Assembly: GCA_900548075.1 (NCBI GenBank)
Contig: URJD01000112.1
Coordinates: 1 to 6,325, forward strand
Origin: an uncultured Collinsella sp.
GTDB lineage: Bacteria; Actinomycetota; Coriobacteriia; Coriobacteriales; Coriobacteriaceae
Direction of reading: 5' to 3'
DNA length: 6,325 nt
Positions within the stretch are counted from its first letter, which is position 1, and each line of letters opens with the position of its first letter. A program made the translations under genes and the position numbers. Shown here in pieces: positions 1 through 6,218 of the stretch. The notes beneath the pieces were generated by a model, which saw nothing but the letters and a program-made list of their open reading frames with translations, searched no databases and was not told where the DNA came from.

Positions 1-646
1 CCTTATGGATGGGATACTGCCCAAAACGCGTCGCCGCAGTATACAGGCGATCGGTCGCGCGCGGAATGGATACGATGCCCAGCGTCTTACCAAACCAGTC
101 AAAGTCGCCCTGCTTTTTAATGCGAAACTCCTCGCACGGCTTGCCGCCATGCGCCTTAAGATACTGGTTCACGCGCGTGTTCCACACGGTATCGGCCACC
201 AGATGCGACCAAACGCCCAGCGTTAGATCGAGCAACGACTGCGCCACATCCTCGGATGCCATCGAAAACTCAGACGTATCGGGGCCTTCCACGGGCTCGG
301 CTCCCTCATAGCGATGGGGATAGTGAACTCGATTGAGTCGCTCGCGCTCCTCCACGATCGAGGTCGCCACAGCCGGTGCGCCAGCCGGGGCGCCGCTCAG
401 CAGCGGGGCCACATAGGTATCCCAAAACTCGTGCTCACGAGGCTTGGGGATCGGCTCGGGCTTGGCAAAGTGCGTTATACGATATGGAATGGGATCGGCA
501 ATACCAGGAACCATGTAGCCCACAAAGATATCCGGAACCACGCAGCCAAACAAAAAGGCATTACGGTCGCGCACGGTATCGGCAACGGCGCCGGCACGCG
601 CGAGCAAGCGCTCCGTCTGAGCGATATGAATATTCCAACTTGGCAT
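1..646 (-). CDS. Zinc-dependent phospholipase C-like protein, 3' end cut by window edge
   Basis: The minus-strand frame is open from an ATG at 646-644 to the left edge, giving 215 codons with no stop. The N-terminus MPSWNIHIAQ resembles the zinc-dependent phospholipase C/S1-P1 nuclease-like superfamily, whose bacterial cytoplasmic members often begin MPSWxxH. Candidate metal ligands in the expected order are H7, D39 (in FLFGCVVPDI), H59 (in RITHF) and the pair H148/D152 (in GVWSHLVAD, an HxxxD motif). W75 and W155 are other conserved-looking aromatics. No signal peptide or membrane segment is visible, so it is probably cytosolic, unlike secreted phospholipase toxins. A GGGGGTGG purine-rich stretch lies just upstream of the ATG. 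The substrate is unknown: most relatives of this type are uncharacterised, and I would not claim phospholipase activity. It follows the nickel importer genes on the same strand after 88 bases, so it may be co-transcribed or have its own promoter. Family assignment is moderately sure; activity is unknown. Confidence 0.68.
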   Translation of the reverse strand, partial: MPSWNIHIAQTERLLARAGAVADTVRDRNAFLFGCVVPDIFVGYMVPGIADPIPYRITHFAKPEPIPKPREHEFWDTYVAPLLSGAPAGAPAVATSIVEERERLNRVHYPHRYEGAEPVEGPDTSEFSMASEDVAQSLLDLTLGVWSHLVADTVWNTRVNQYLKAHGGKPCEEFRIKKQGDFDWFGKTLGIVSIPRATDRLYTAATRFGQYPIHK

Positions 647-670
647 AGCCACCCCCGTAAAACTCGGATA

Positions 671-676
671 ACTATA
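671..676 (-). promoter_or_regulatory. Possible extended -10 promoter for the phospholipase-like gene
   Basis: On the minus strand the bases TGGTATAGT (679-671) form a TATAGT -10 hexamer preceded by TGN, an extended -10 element. Transcription would start near 664, about 18 bases before the ATG at 646. No good -35 sits at the right distance: the bases 17 upstream read GCCGTG. This makes it a weak to moderate prediction. If it is real, the downstream gene can be expressed independently of the nickel importer. Confidence 0.33.
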
Positions 677-685
677 CCATTCGAG

Positions 686-702
686 GCCGCCTACACGGCG
701 GC
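686..702 (-). terminator. Short GC hairpin after nikO, possible weak terminator
   Basis: GCCGCC and GGCGGC form a perfect 6-bp stem around a 5-base loop, 33 bases beyond the nikO stop. There is no T-run on the minus strand after it (CTCGAATGG follows), so it is not a canonical intrinsic terminator. It may attenuate read-through from nikO into the phospholipase-like gene, or be incidental in GC-rich DNA. The remainder of the 647-734 gap holds only the candidate promoter and ribosome binding site of the next gene. Confidence 0.3.
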
Positions 703-734
703 GTTACAAGCGCATCACGCGCCCCACGCAGCCC

Positions 735-1493
735 CTATCGGGCAGCGTCACGTTCGGTCCCATACGAGGGTGTCGGCGCATCGACCACGTGATGATACCG
801 GTCGATATAAATAGCGCGAGCCTCCAGGCGGCGCACCAAATCCTGATGATGAGTACTCATGAGCACCGTCTTGCCTGCCGCAACATAAGCCAAAAGGAAG
901 CCGACAACAATGTCGCACGAGTCCTCGTCGAGCCCGTTGGTGGGCTCGTCGAGCACCAGGATGTCCGGATTCATAGAGACGATGGCGGCCAGCGCCACAC
1001 GCTTCTTCTGCCCGCCCGAAAGCTGATAGGGAGAAGCATCGACGAGGTCGGCAACTTGGAACAGCTCCATCGCGTCACGCACGCGGCGCTCGAGCTCGTC
1101 TGCCGGCAGGCCCATCTGAGCCGGGCCAAAGGCGACTTCCTCGCCCACGGTCGCACAGAACAGCTGGGCGTCGGCGTTCTGGAACACAAAGCCCACGCGC
1201 TGATGGAAGCGCTGCGAGCGCACTGGATCGGCGAGGTAAGCCGCATCGACCGTTTCACCATCGAACAGGTACGTACCCGTGCTGGGCACCTCAAGTCCGT
1301 TGATAAGCCGCATGATCGTCGTCTTGCCGCAGCCATTGGGACCAAGCAGGGCAACGAGCTCGCCGCGATGAACCTGCAGCGAAACGCCATCGACCACCGT
1401 ATGCCCTGCATAGGAAAACACCACGTCGCGCAGTTCAATGAGCGGCGCAGCACCGGCACCGCGCGCGTCCCTAACACCCGCAGGGCTATTCAT
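735..1493 (-). CDS. nikO: ECF nickel/cobalt importer ATPase (NikO/CbiO)
   Basis: This is the ATP-binding subunit that powers the energy-coupling factor importer on the cytoplasmic face of the membrane, here 252 residues. All ABC ATPase motifs are present in order: Walker A GPNGCGKT (51-58), Q-loop Q105 in FVFQNADAQLF, signature LSGGQ (158-162), Walker B ILVLDEP (178-184), D-loop GLDE (187-190) and switch histidine H215 in MSTHH. The FQNADAQLF Q-loop segment is typical of the ECF/CbiO branch. Only one ATPase gene is present, so a homodimer is expected, as in dedicated (group I) ECF systems. The start is uncertain. ATG 1493 gives a natural N-terminus, but its upstream purine stretch is poorly spaced. 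An in-frame TTG at 1505 lies 7 bases after GGGAAAGG, and another ATG lies at 1529. It follows nikQ by 17 to 53 bases depending on the start, so they are surely one operon. Ends with TAG. Confidence 0.93.
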   Translation of the reverse strand: MNSPAGVRDARGAGAAPLIELRDVVFSYAGHTVVDGVSLQVHRGELVALLGPNGCGKTTIMRLINGLEVPSTGTYLFDGETVDAAYLADPVRSQRFHQRVGFVFQNADAQLFCATVGEEVAFGPAQMGLPADELERRVRDAMELFQVADLVDASPYQLSGGQKKRVALAAIVSMNPDILVLDEPTNGLDEDSCDIVVGFLLAYVAAGKTVLMSTHHQDLVRRLEARAIYIDRYHHVVDAPTPSYGTERDAAR

Positions 1494-1546
1494 CTCGATT
1501 GCCAAAACGTTGCCTTTCCCTATCCGCATCGGCCGCAGCGCCCACT

Positions 1547-2383
1547 CTACAGCGCCGCACACAGCGCCGACAGCAACAGCACGATCCCCGCATAGACCGC
1601 ATCGCGCCAACTCAGACTGCTCCGGGCAGGCGCCGGATACGCGCCGGCAAACCCACGGCAGAGCATGGCCTCATCCATCGCGCGGCTGCATTCCATCGCC
1701 TTGATAAATGTCATGCCCATGATACCCGCCACCGAATCGGTGCGCGAAAAACCCGCAGGCGCGCGACCCACACTGCGTATCATGACCGATTCGGTGAGGT
1801 CGTGCGCCGTGCGGCCGAGCACCTCAATGTGCTTGAGCGCCATGTCAAAGGTAAAGATGACCTCGTCGGGCAGGTGCAGCGCCTTGAGCGCCGCCGACAT
1901 ACGGCTCCAGGTGAGCGTCCACGAAACACCCAGCACCAGCGACACGTTAACGAACGTCTTGAGCGCGATCTTTAACATGGCGATCGTGGCGGAAGCGCCC
2001 AGCAGCAGGGCCGGCAGCGCCAAGACCACGGCAAATCCCGCGGCGGCGAGCGCCGGCATAAAGGTCGCCCGCAGACCGCGCGCGGGGCGCACAGCGATCA
2101 ACACCAGCGCGATCGCCGCCATCAGCATCAGGTACAGCGGGCTTTGCGTCAAACACACGCACAGGATACAGACGAGCATGCCGAGCAGGCGCACCGGCGC
2201 CGAAACGGAAGAAAGGGCGCGGTCGATGATCGACCCGCCCTCGTGTGCGCCGCCGCCCAGGCGAACCCGCTCGAGCAGGCTCGCCAGGTGTAGGACGTTC
2301 TTTTGCATGACGCGATGCCGAGCGCCCGTGGGCTCGTATCGCTCTTGGGCCGCGAGCCAGCTAGGCAGCTCGACCGTTTGCAT
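1547..2383 (-). CDS. nikQ: ECF transporter transmembrane coupling protein (EcfT; NikQ/CbiQ)
   Basis: This 278-residue integral membrane protein is the T component, which links ATP hydrolysis by NikO to movement of the metal-binding NikM. Hydrophobic segments lie at about 64-80, 83-98, 108-128, 137-157 and 261-277. Between the fourth and last is the long cytoplasmic helical region (about 160-255) typical of EcfT. It carries the two short arginine motifs that contact the ATPases, here IRS (202-204) in SVMIRSVG and CRG (242-244) in AMLCRGF, variants of the family's Ala-Arg-Gly motifs. The first 60 residues are hydrophilic. The ATG at 2383 lies within the end of nikM, so the genes overlap by 23 bases, implying translational coupling. 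AAAGGAAAG lies about 8 bases upstream. An internal ATG at 2308 is a less likely alternative. Family is clear; nickel versus cobalt comes only from context. Confidence 0.92.
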   Translation of the reverse strand: MQTVELPSWLAAQERYEPTGARHRVMQKNVLHLASLLERVRLGGGAHEGGSIIDRALSSVSAPVRLLGMLVCILCVCLTQSPLYLMLMAAIALVLIAVRPARGLRATFMPALAAAGFAVVLALPALLLGASATIAMLKIALKTFVNVSLVLGVSWTLTWSRMSAALKALHLPDEVIFTFDMALKHIEVLGRTAHDLTESVMIRSVGRAPAGFSRTDSVAGIMGMTFIKAMECSRAMDEAMLCRGFAGAYPAPARSSLSWRDAVYAGIVLLLSALCAAL

Positions 2384-3446
2384 GGGACCCGCTTTCCTTT
2401 GCCGTCAGCGAAACAAGACGGAATACGATGGTGAGCACCGCCACGCCAATCACGCCGGAGAGGATATACATGGCAGCCTGGCCGGCAAAGCCAAAACCCT
2501 GCTCCTCGGAATAGGCCTGCAGGTAATCGCCCGTGGGCAACGAATCGGCAAAGGTCGGGGCATCCAGGCCGACCGAAGCCTGCAAGCTGTCGTCGCCAGC
2601 CTCCTGAACAGCGGTCGCGGCGCCCTCGCCGTCCCACTCGCCCCAGGCGTCACCAGTAGCGAGCAAGCCCAGCGGCGTGGCAACGACAAGTACGGCAACC
2701 AGGATAAGCGTGGGGATCAGCGAGATCTTTTTGGCGGCAGCGCCATTGGCAGCAAGCTGGCCGTCAACGGCCTCGGGCCCGACGATAATGCTCGGCGCCG
2801 TCTTCTTAATGAATGCGTAGATCGCGGCAGTCGCCACGCCCTCGACCACACCGGCCACCAGCATATGCGGGATCAACATGGCGGGAATGGCAATCGACAG
2901 CGGGAAGGGGCAATACAGCGGGGCGCCGGACGCGTTGGTGAAGAGCATAGGCTGAATACCAAACTCGATGGCCGCGCACAGGGCCGCCACGCACAGGCCG
3001 ACCCAGCCGCTCACGATGGCAGAAACCGAGGTGCCCCAGCTCTTGTCGTGCAGACGGCTGTTGAGCGCGCGAAACACGATGGCGGCCACAAACGGCAACA
3101 CAAAGGCCATGTTAAAGCAGTTGGCACCAAAGGACAGGATGCCGCCGTCGCCAAAAAGCAGCGCCTGCAGGGCCAGAGCAACAGAAACCGCGATAGTCGC
3201 GGCCTCCGGGCCCAGCAGCAGCGCGATGAGGGCGCCGCCGACGGCGTGGCCCGTGGTGCCGCCAGGCAGCGGCACGTTGAACATCATGAGCAAAAAGGAG
3301 AAGGCGGCGCAAATACCCAGGAAGGCCATGTGCTCGCGGTCGAGCGTGGCGCGCACCTTCTTAATGCAGTGGACCCATACGGGGACCATCGCCACCGCCA
3401 TGACGGCATCGGTCTGCGGGGATAGGTAATTATCTGGAATGTGCAT
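2361..3446 (-). CDS. nikM: Nickel/cobalt-binding ECF S component (NikM/CbiM) with fused NikN-like C-terminus
   Basis: This 361-residue membrane protein captures the metal ion for the ECF importer. It begins MHIPDNYLSP, the hallmark of NikM/CbiM. In the Thermoanaerobacter NikM2 structure the metal is held by the free Met1 amine and backbone, His2 and His67; here His2 and His67 (in GTTGHAVGG) sit at exactly those positions. GANCFNM (107-113) is another family motif. Six to seven hydrophobic segments fill 11-212. After a hydrophilic linker comes a second module. A helix at about 243-262 ends in TPLGLLATGDAWGEW, an acidic extracytoplasmic loop runs to about 322, and a last helix spans about 324-345. 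This is the two-helix layout of NikN/PDGLE, which explains the lack of a separate nikN gene. The start at 3446 is fixed by MHIP and by an AGGAGG 6 bases upstream; the frame is open further upstream but runs through the promoter and hairpins. A promoter and NikR-type operator precede it. Cobalt remains possible as substrate. Confidence 0.94.
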   Translation of the reverse strand: MHIPDNYLSPQTDAVMAVAMVPVWVHCIKKVRATLDREHMAFLGICAAFSFLLMMFNVPLPGGTTGHAVGGALIALLLGPEAATIAVSVALALQALLFGDGGILSFGANCFNMAFVLPFVAAIVFRALNSRLHDKSWGTSVSAIVSGWVGLCVAALCAAIEFGIQPMLFTNASGAPLYCPFPLSIAIPAMLIPHMLVAGVVEGVATAAIYAFIKKTAPSIIVGPEAVDGQLAANGAAAKKISLIPTLILVAVLVVATPLGLLATGDAWGEWDGEGAATAVQEAGDDSLQASVGLDAPTFADSLPTGDYLQAYSEEQGFGFAGQAAMYILSGVIGVAVLTIVFRLVSLTAKESGSHANGRAA

Positions 3447-3452
3447 CTGATG

Positions 3453-3458
3453 CCTCCT
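3453..3458 (-). promoter_or_regulatory. Shine-Dalgarno of nikM
   Basis: AGGAGG on the minus strand, 6 bases before the ATG at 3446. This perfect site decides the nikM start against the 83 extra in-frame codons upstream, and agrees with the requirement that the mature protein begin Met-His. Confidence 0.9.
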
Positions 3459-3464
3459 AGATTT

Positions 3465-3487
3465 CGGCACGCGGAATTGCGGTGCCG
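3465..3487 (-). other. Small leader hairpin before the nikM ribosome binding site
   Basis: CGGCAC and GTGCCG form a perfect 6-bp stem with an 11-base loop in the nikM mRNA leader, ending 6 bases before the Shine-Dalgarno. It leaves the ribosome site free as drawn. Its role is unknown; it might stabilise the 5' end of the mRNA or be chance in GC-rich sequence. Confidence 0.3.
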
Positions 3488-3504
3488 TTTGAACCATATC
3501 GCCA

Positions 3505-3532
3505 GTGTTACGTATTGTCTGATTCGTAACAC
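3505..3532 (-). promoter_or_regulatory. Predicted NikR operator
   Basis: A perfect palindrome GTGTTAC-N14-GTAACAC; the arms extend to 8 bp, GTGTTACG and CGTAACAC. This matches the GTGTTAC-type recognition pattern described for the nickel-responsive repressor NikR in deltaproteobacteria such as Geobacter, and differs from the enteric GTATGA-N16-TCATAC form. It starts about 11 bases after the -10 box, near +4 to +31, where a bound repressor would block RNA polymerase. With nickel plentiful, NikR would be expected to shut off the importer. No nikR gene is in the window, so the regulator's identity is inferred from the site alone. Confidence 0.75.
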
Positions 3533-3542
3533 GCCGCGGGCA

Positions 3543-3570
3543 ATCATAGCAAACGGCGTGCCGCCAACAA
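3543..3570 (-). promoter_or_regulatory. Promoter of the nikMQO operon
   Basis: On the minus strand, -35 TTGTTG (3570-3565), a 16-base spacer and -10 TATGAT (3548-3543), with a TGC extended -10 (3551-3549). The predicted start is near 3536, giving a leader of about 90 bases. The predicted operator begins a few bases downstream. The -35 lies inside the loop region of a hairpin (3551-3585), so promoter and probable pheT terminator share DNA. Confidence 0.7.
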
Positions 3571-3585
3571 AGCAGCACGCCGTTT
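3551..3585 (-). terminator. Long hairpin between pheT and nikM, probable terminator
   Basis: AAACGGCGTGC and GCACGCCGTTT form a perfect 11-bp inverted repeat. On the minus-strand RNA it can extend by a G-U and two G-C pairs to a 14-bp stem with a 7-base loop. The U-run is only UUU on the minus strand and UUUU on the plus strand, so it could act as a modest terminator in either direction. It is the second of two hairpins after pheT and overlaps the nikM promoter. Confidence 0.5.
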
Positions 3586-3614
3586 TGTAACACATGCGTC
3601 ACAGATGAAAGGTG

Positions 3615-3643
3615 ACGGGCGGCGCCGTCATGGCACCGCCCGT
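3615..3643 (-). terminator. Probable terminator of the pheST operon
   Basis: ACGGGCGGTGCC and GGCGCCGCCCGT (minus strand) form a 12-bp stem, with one G-U pair, around the 5-base loop ATGAC, 58 bases beyond the pheT stop. The following bases, CACCTTTCATC, contain only a short T-run, so it is an imperfect intrinsic terminator, though the stem is very stable. The G-U pair is a pair only in the minus-strand RNA (A-C mismatch on the plus strand), which supports function in the pheT direction. Confidence 0.6.
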
Positions 3644-3701
3644 GTCGACTCGGCTGTGTCCCTGCCCTTGCCTTGCGCGTCAGCCCAAGCCGCAAGCAAT
3701 C

Positions 3702-6155
3702 CTAGCCGCGGACCTCGCCGTTTACGCCCTTGCACACCTTGGTGACGATCTTCTGGTGCGCCTTCTCGACCTCTTCGCTGGTGAGCGTGTGGTCGTCAGA
3801 GCGATACGTGAGCGCAAAGGCCATGGACTTCTTGCCCACGCCCACGCGGACCGGATCGCGATAGACGTCGAACAGGCGCACGCCCTCGAGCAGCTTGCCG
3901 CCGGCGCTGGTGATGCGACGCTCAAGGTCCTCGCAGGTCACAGCGTTATCGACCACGATAGCCAGATCGTGCTCGACGGCCGGGTACTGCGAGAACTCGC
4001 GGTAGTTCTCCTGGTTGCGGGCACCCTTGATCAGCTTGTCCAGATCGAGCTCAAAGGCGACGACGACCTCGTCGATGCCGCAGGCCTCGCGCGCCTCGGG
4101 GTGGATCTCGCCGACCCAGCCCAGCACGGTGCCGCCGGACAGAACCTCGGCCGCGCGACCCGGCTGCAAGAAGGCATAGCTCTCGCCCTCGACGGGACGG
4201 AAGCGAACCTTCTCGATACGCAGCTGGGCAAGCAGCTCCTCCACGATACCCTTGCCATAGAAGAAGCGCAGCTTGCGGTATTTCATGTTCCAGGACTGCT
4301 CGCTCCACTGGCCCGAGAGCACGCCCGCCACGGACTTGGTCTCCTTGGGCAGGCTGGCGTTCTCGCGGCCGTGGAACAGGCTGCCCACCTCGTACAGGTG
4401 CACGTTGGGAGTGCCGTGGGCCTCGTTGTAGGCTACCGACTGCAAAAGGCCCGGCAGCAGCGAGCGGCGCATCTCGGTCTGCTCGGCAACCAGCGGGTTC
4501 ATGAGCACCACGGAGCAGCCGCGACCCTCGGTGGGCATGCCGATCTTCTCCAGGTCGCCCGGGGCGGCAAAACCAAAGGTCGTGGTCTCGTTGAGGCCGC
4601 AGGCGCGCAGGATCTCGCCGACCTTGCGGGTGAGCTTTTGCTCGCGGGTCAGGCCGCCGATGTGGTTCTTGGCAGCCGGGATGGTCGCCGTCACACGGCC
4701 CATGCCCCACAGGCGCAGGACCTCCTCGATCAGGTCAATCTCGCGCGGCAGGTCGGGACGGAAGCTCGGCGGGGTGACCATAAAGTCCTCGCCGTCGCGC
4801 TCGACGGTGCAGCCCAGGCGGGTGAGCGAGCGCTCGATAAAGTCGGGCTCGATGTCGGCGCCGCAGATGGCGTGCGCGCGGGCCAGGCGCAGCTTGATGC
4901 TGTCGATGGTCTTGGGCGCGGGGAACACGTCCACGTAGCCGGGGGCAACCTGGCCGCCGGCGATCTCCTCGATGAGCGCGCAGGCCACATTGGCGACGTC
5001 CACGCAGCCGGTCTCGTCGACCTGGCGCTCAAAACGAATGGAAGCGTCCGAGATCAACGACAGGTCGCGGCTGGTGTGCGAGGTGCGGCCGGCGTTGAAG
5101 CAGGCGCTCTCGACCATCACGTCGACGGTGTCGTCCTCGATCTCGGAATCCATGCCACCCATAACGCCGGCCAGCGCCACGGGACGCTCGCCGTCGGTGA
5201 TCAGGCCCATGCCGGCGTCGAGCGTGCGCTCCTCGCCGTCGAGGGTCGTGAACTTCTCGTCCTGCTGGGCGGCGCGAACCACCACGCGCCGTTTGCCCTC
5301 GCGCTCGGCAAAGGTGTCGAGGTCAAAGGCGTGCAGCGGCTGGCCGGTGAGCATCATCACGTAGTTGGTGATGTCAACGATGTTGTTGTGCGGGCGCACG
5401 CCCAGGGCATTGAGGCGCTTAACCATCCAGTCGGGCGACGGGCCCACCTTAACGTTGCGCACGATGCGGGCGACATAGCGGTCGCACAGGCCCTCGTCGG
5501 CGATCTCGACCGAAAGCTCGTCGTCGGTCGCGCGGCCGGTCTCCGCCTTGATGGCGGGCAGCTCAACGTGGAAATCGCGGTCGAAGATGGCGCCGGTCTC
5601 GCGGGCCATGCCGATCATGGACAGGCAATCGGGACGGTTGGGCGTGATCTCGCAGTCGAGCACGGTGTCGCTCGAGCCCACATACTCGGCAAACGGCATG
5701 CCGCAGGGCGTATCCTCGGGCAGGATCATGATGCCGGAGTGGTCGCCGCCCAGGCCGAGCTCGCGCGCAGAGCAGTTCATGCCCATGGACACGACGCCGC
5801 GAAGCTTGCTCTTCTTGATCTTGACGTCGCCGGGAAGCACAGCGCCAATCATGGCCGTGACGATGTGGTCGCCGGCCTCGAAGTTCTGCGCGCCGCAGAC
5901 GATCTGCAGCGGGGCGGGGTTGCCGTCGGCGTCGAGGTTCTTGTCGCCCACGTCGACCGAGCACACATACATGTGGTCGCTATCGGGGTGTGGGGTCTTG
6001 GTGAGCACCTTGGCAGTCACCACGTGGTCGAAGGACTCGCCCACGGTGTCAATCGCCTCGACCTCGGTGCCGGTACGGATATATTCGTCCGAAAGGGTCT
6101 TGGGATCCTCCGGAATATCGATCATGGTCTTGAGCCAGTCGTAAGAAACGCGCAT
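3702..6155 (-). CDS. pheT: Phenylalanine--tRNA ligase beta subunit
   Basis: PheT pairs with PheS as an alpha2-beta2 enzyme that charges tRNA-Phe with phenylalanine; the beta chain binds tRNA and edits mischarged tyrosine. The 817 residues match the usual bacterial length of about 800. Domains run in order: an N-terminal MRVSYDWLK segment; the tRNA-binding OB fold (about 42-155, with HPDSDHMYVCSVDVG and KLRGVVSMGM); the B3/B4 editing region (about 215-395, with RPHNNIVDITNY and GQPLHAFDLD); B5 (about 415-485, ending FRPDLPREIDLIEEVLRLWG); the catalytic-like core (about 500-710, with MNPLVAEQTEMRRSLLPGLL at 552-571); and the C-terminal FDX-ACB anticodon-binding domain (about 722-815, from FSQYPAVEHDLAI). 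The ATG at 6155 has AAAGGAG 9 bases upstream. It lies 63 bases after pheS, clearly one operon, and ends TAG before two hairpins. No frameshift or missing domain is seen. Confidence 0.98.
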   Translation of the reverse strand: MRVSYDWLKTMIDIPEDPKTLSDEYIRTGTEVEAIDTVGESFDHVVTAKVLTKTPHPDSDHMYVCSVDVGDKNLDADGNPAPLQIVCGAQNFEAGDHIVTAMIGAVLPGDVKIKKSKLRGVVSMGMNCSARELGLGGDHSGIMILPEDTPCGMPFAEYVGSSDTVLDCEITPNRPDCLSMIGMARETGAIFDRDFHVELPAIKAETGRATDDELSVEIADEGLCDRYVARIVRNVKVGPSPDWMVKRLNALGVRPHNNIVDITNYVMMLTGQPLHAFDLDTFAEREGKRRVVVRAAQQDEKFTTLDGEERTLDAGMGLITDGERPVALAGVMGGMDSEIEDDTVDVMVESACFNAGRTSHTSRDLSLISDASIRFERQVDETGCVDVANVACALIEEIAGGQVAPGYVDVFPAPKTIDSIKLRLARAHAICGADIEPDFIERSLTRLGCTVERDGEDFMVTPPSFRPDLPREIDLIEEVLRLWGMGRVTATIPAAKNHIGGLTREQKLTRKVGEILRACGLNETTTFGFAAPGDLEKIGMPTEGRGCSVVLMNPLVAEQTEMRRSLLPGLLQSVAYNEAHGTPNVHLYEVGSLFHGRENASLPKETKSVAGVLSGQWSEQSWNMKYRKLRFFYGKGIVEELLAQLRIEKVRFRPVEGESYAFLQPGRAAEVLSGGTVLGWVGEIHPEAREACGIDEVVVAFELDLDKLIKGARNQENYREFSQYPAVEHDLAIVVDNAVTCEDLERRITSAGGKLLEGVRLFDVYRDPVRVGVGKKSMAFALTYRSDDHTLTSEEVEKAHQKIVTKVCKGVNGEVRG

Positions 6156-6179
6156 CTAACTGGTCTCCTTTCATAAATG

Positions 6180-6192
6180 CGGCTTTGAGCCG
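6180..6192 (-). other. Small hairpin in the pheS-pheT gap
   Basis: CGGCT and AGCCG form a 5-bp stem around a 3-base loop within the 63-base gap between pheS and pheT, a little upstream of the pheT ribosome binding site (AAAGGAG near 6165-6171). It has no T-run and is not a terminator. It may be chance or tune translation or mRNA processing between the two subunit genes. Confidence 0.2.
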
Positions 6193-6218
6193 GAAACTGC
6201 AACTAAGAAGAAAGCGTT

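Noticed and set aside
314..814. Plus-strand frames of 166 and 90 codons across the left region
   Set aside because: They are opposite the phospholipase-like gene, whose minus-strand translation has coherent family motifs, a start with a ribosome site and a promoter candidate. The plus-strand products are Arg/His-rich and without similarity.
789..1595. A 268-codon plus-strand frame opposite nikO
   Set aside because: It lies antisense to an ATPase with all motifs intact and has no recognisable domain.
1665..3425. A 586-codon open frame on the plus strand opposite nikM and nikQ
   Set aside because: It spans two well-identified membrane protein genes and their overlap, is rich in Arg, Gly, His and Gln, and shows no family resemblance. 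A composition artefact.
3447..3695. An 83-codon N-terminal extension of NikM
   Set aside because: The frame is open, but it runs through the promoter, operator and hairpin. The NikM family needs Met-His at its N-terminus for metal binding, and AGGAGG is ideally placed for the start at 3446.
3447..3701. Cobalamin riboswitch upstream of the cbiM/nikM-type operon
   Set aside because: Cobalt ECF importers are often under B12 riboswitches, so I looked for one. The predicted leader is only about 90 bases, no B12-box-like sequence is evident, and the palindrome offers a better explanation.
3612..6176. An 854-codon open frame on the plus strand opposite pheT
   Set aside because: It is the antisense shadow of pheT. 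The GC-rich codon use of pheT suppresses stops in that frame, and the translation is a low-complexity mix of Ala, Gly, His, Asp, Leu and Val with no recognisable domain. pheT itself is unmistakable.
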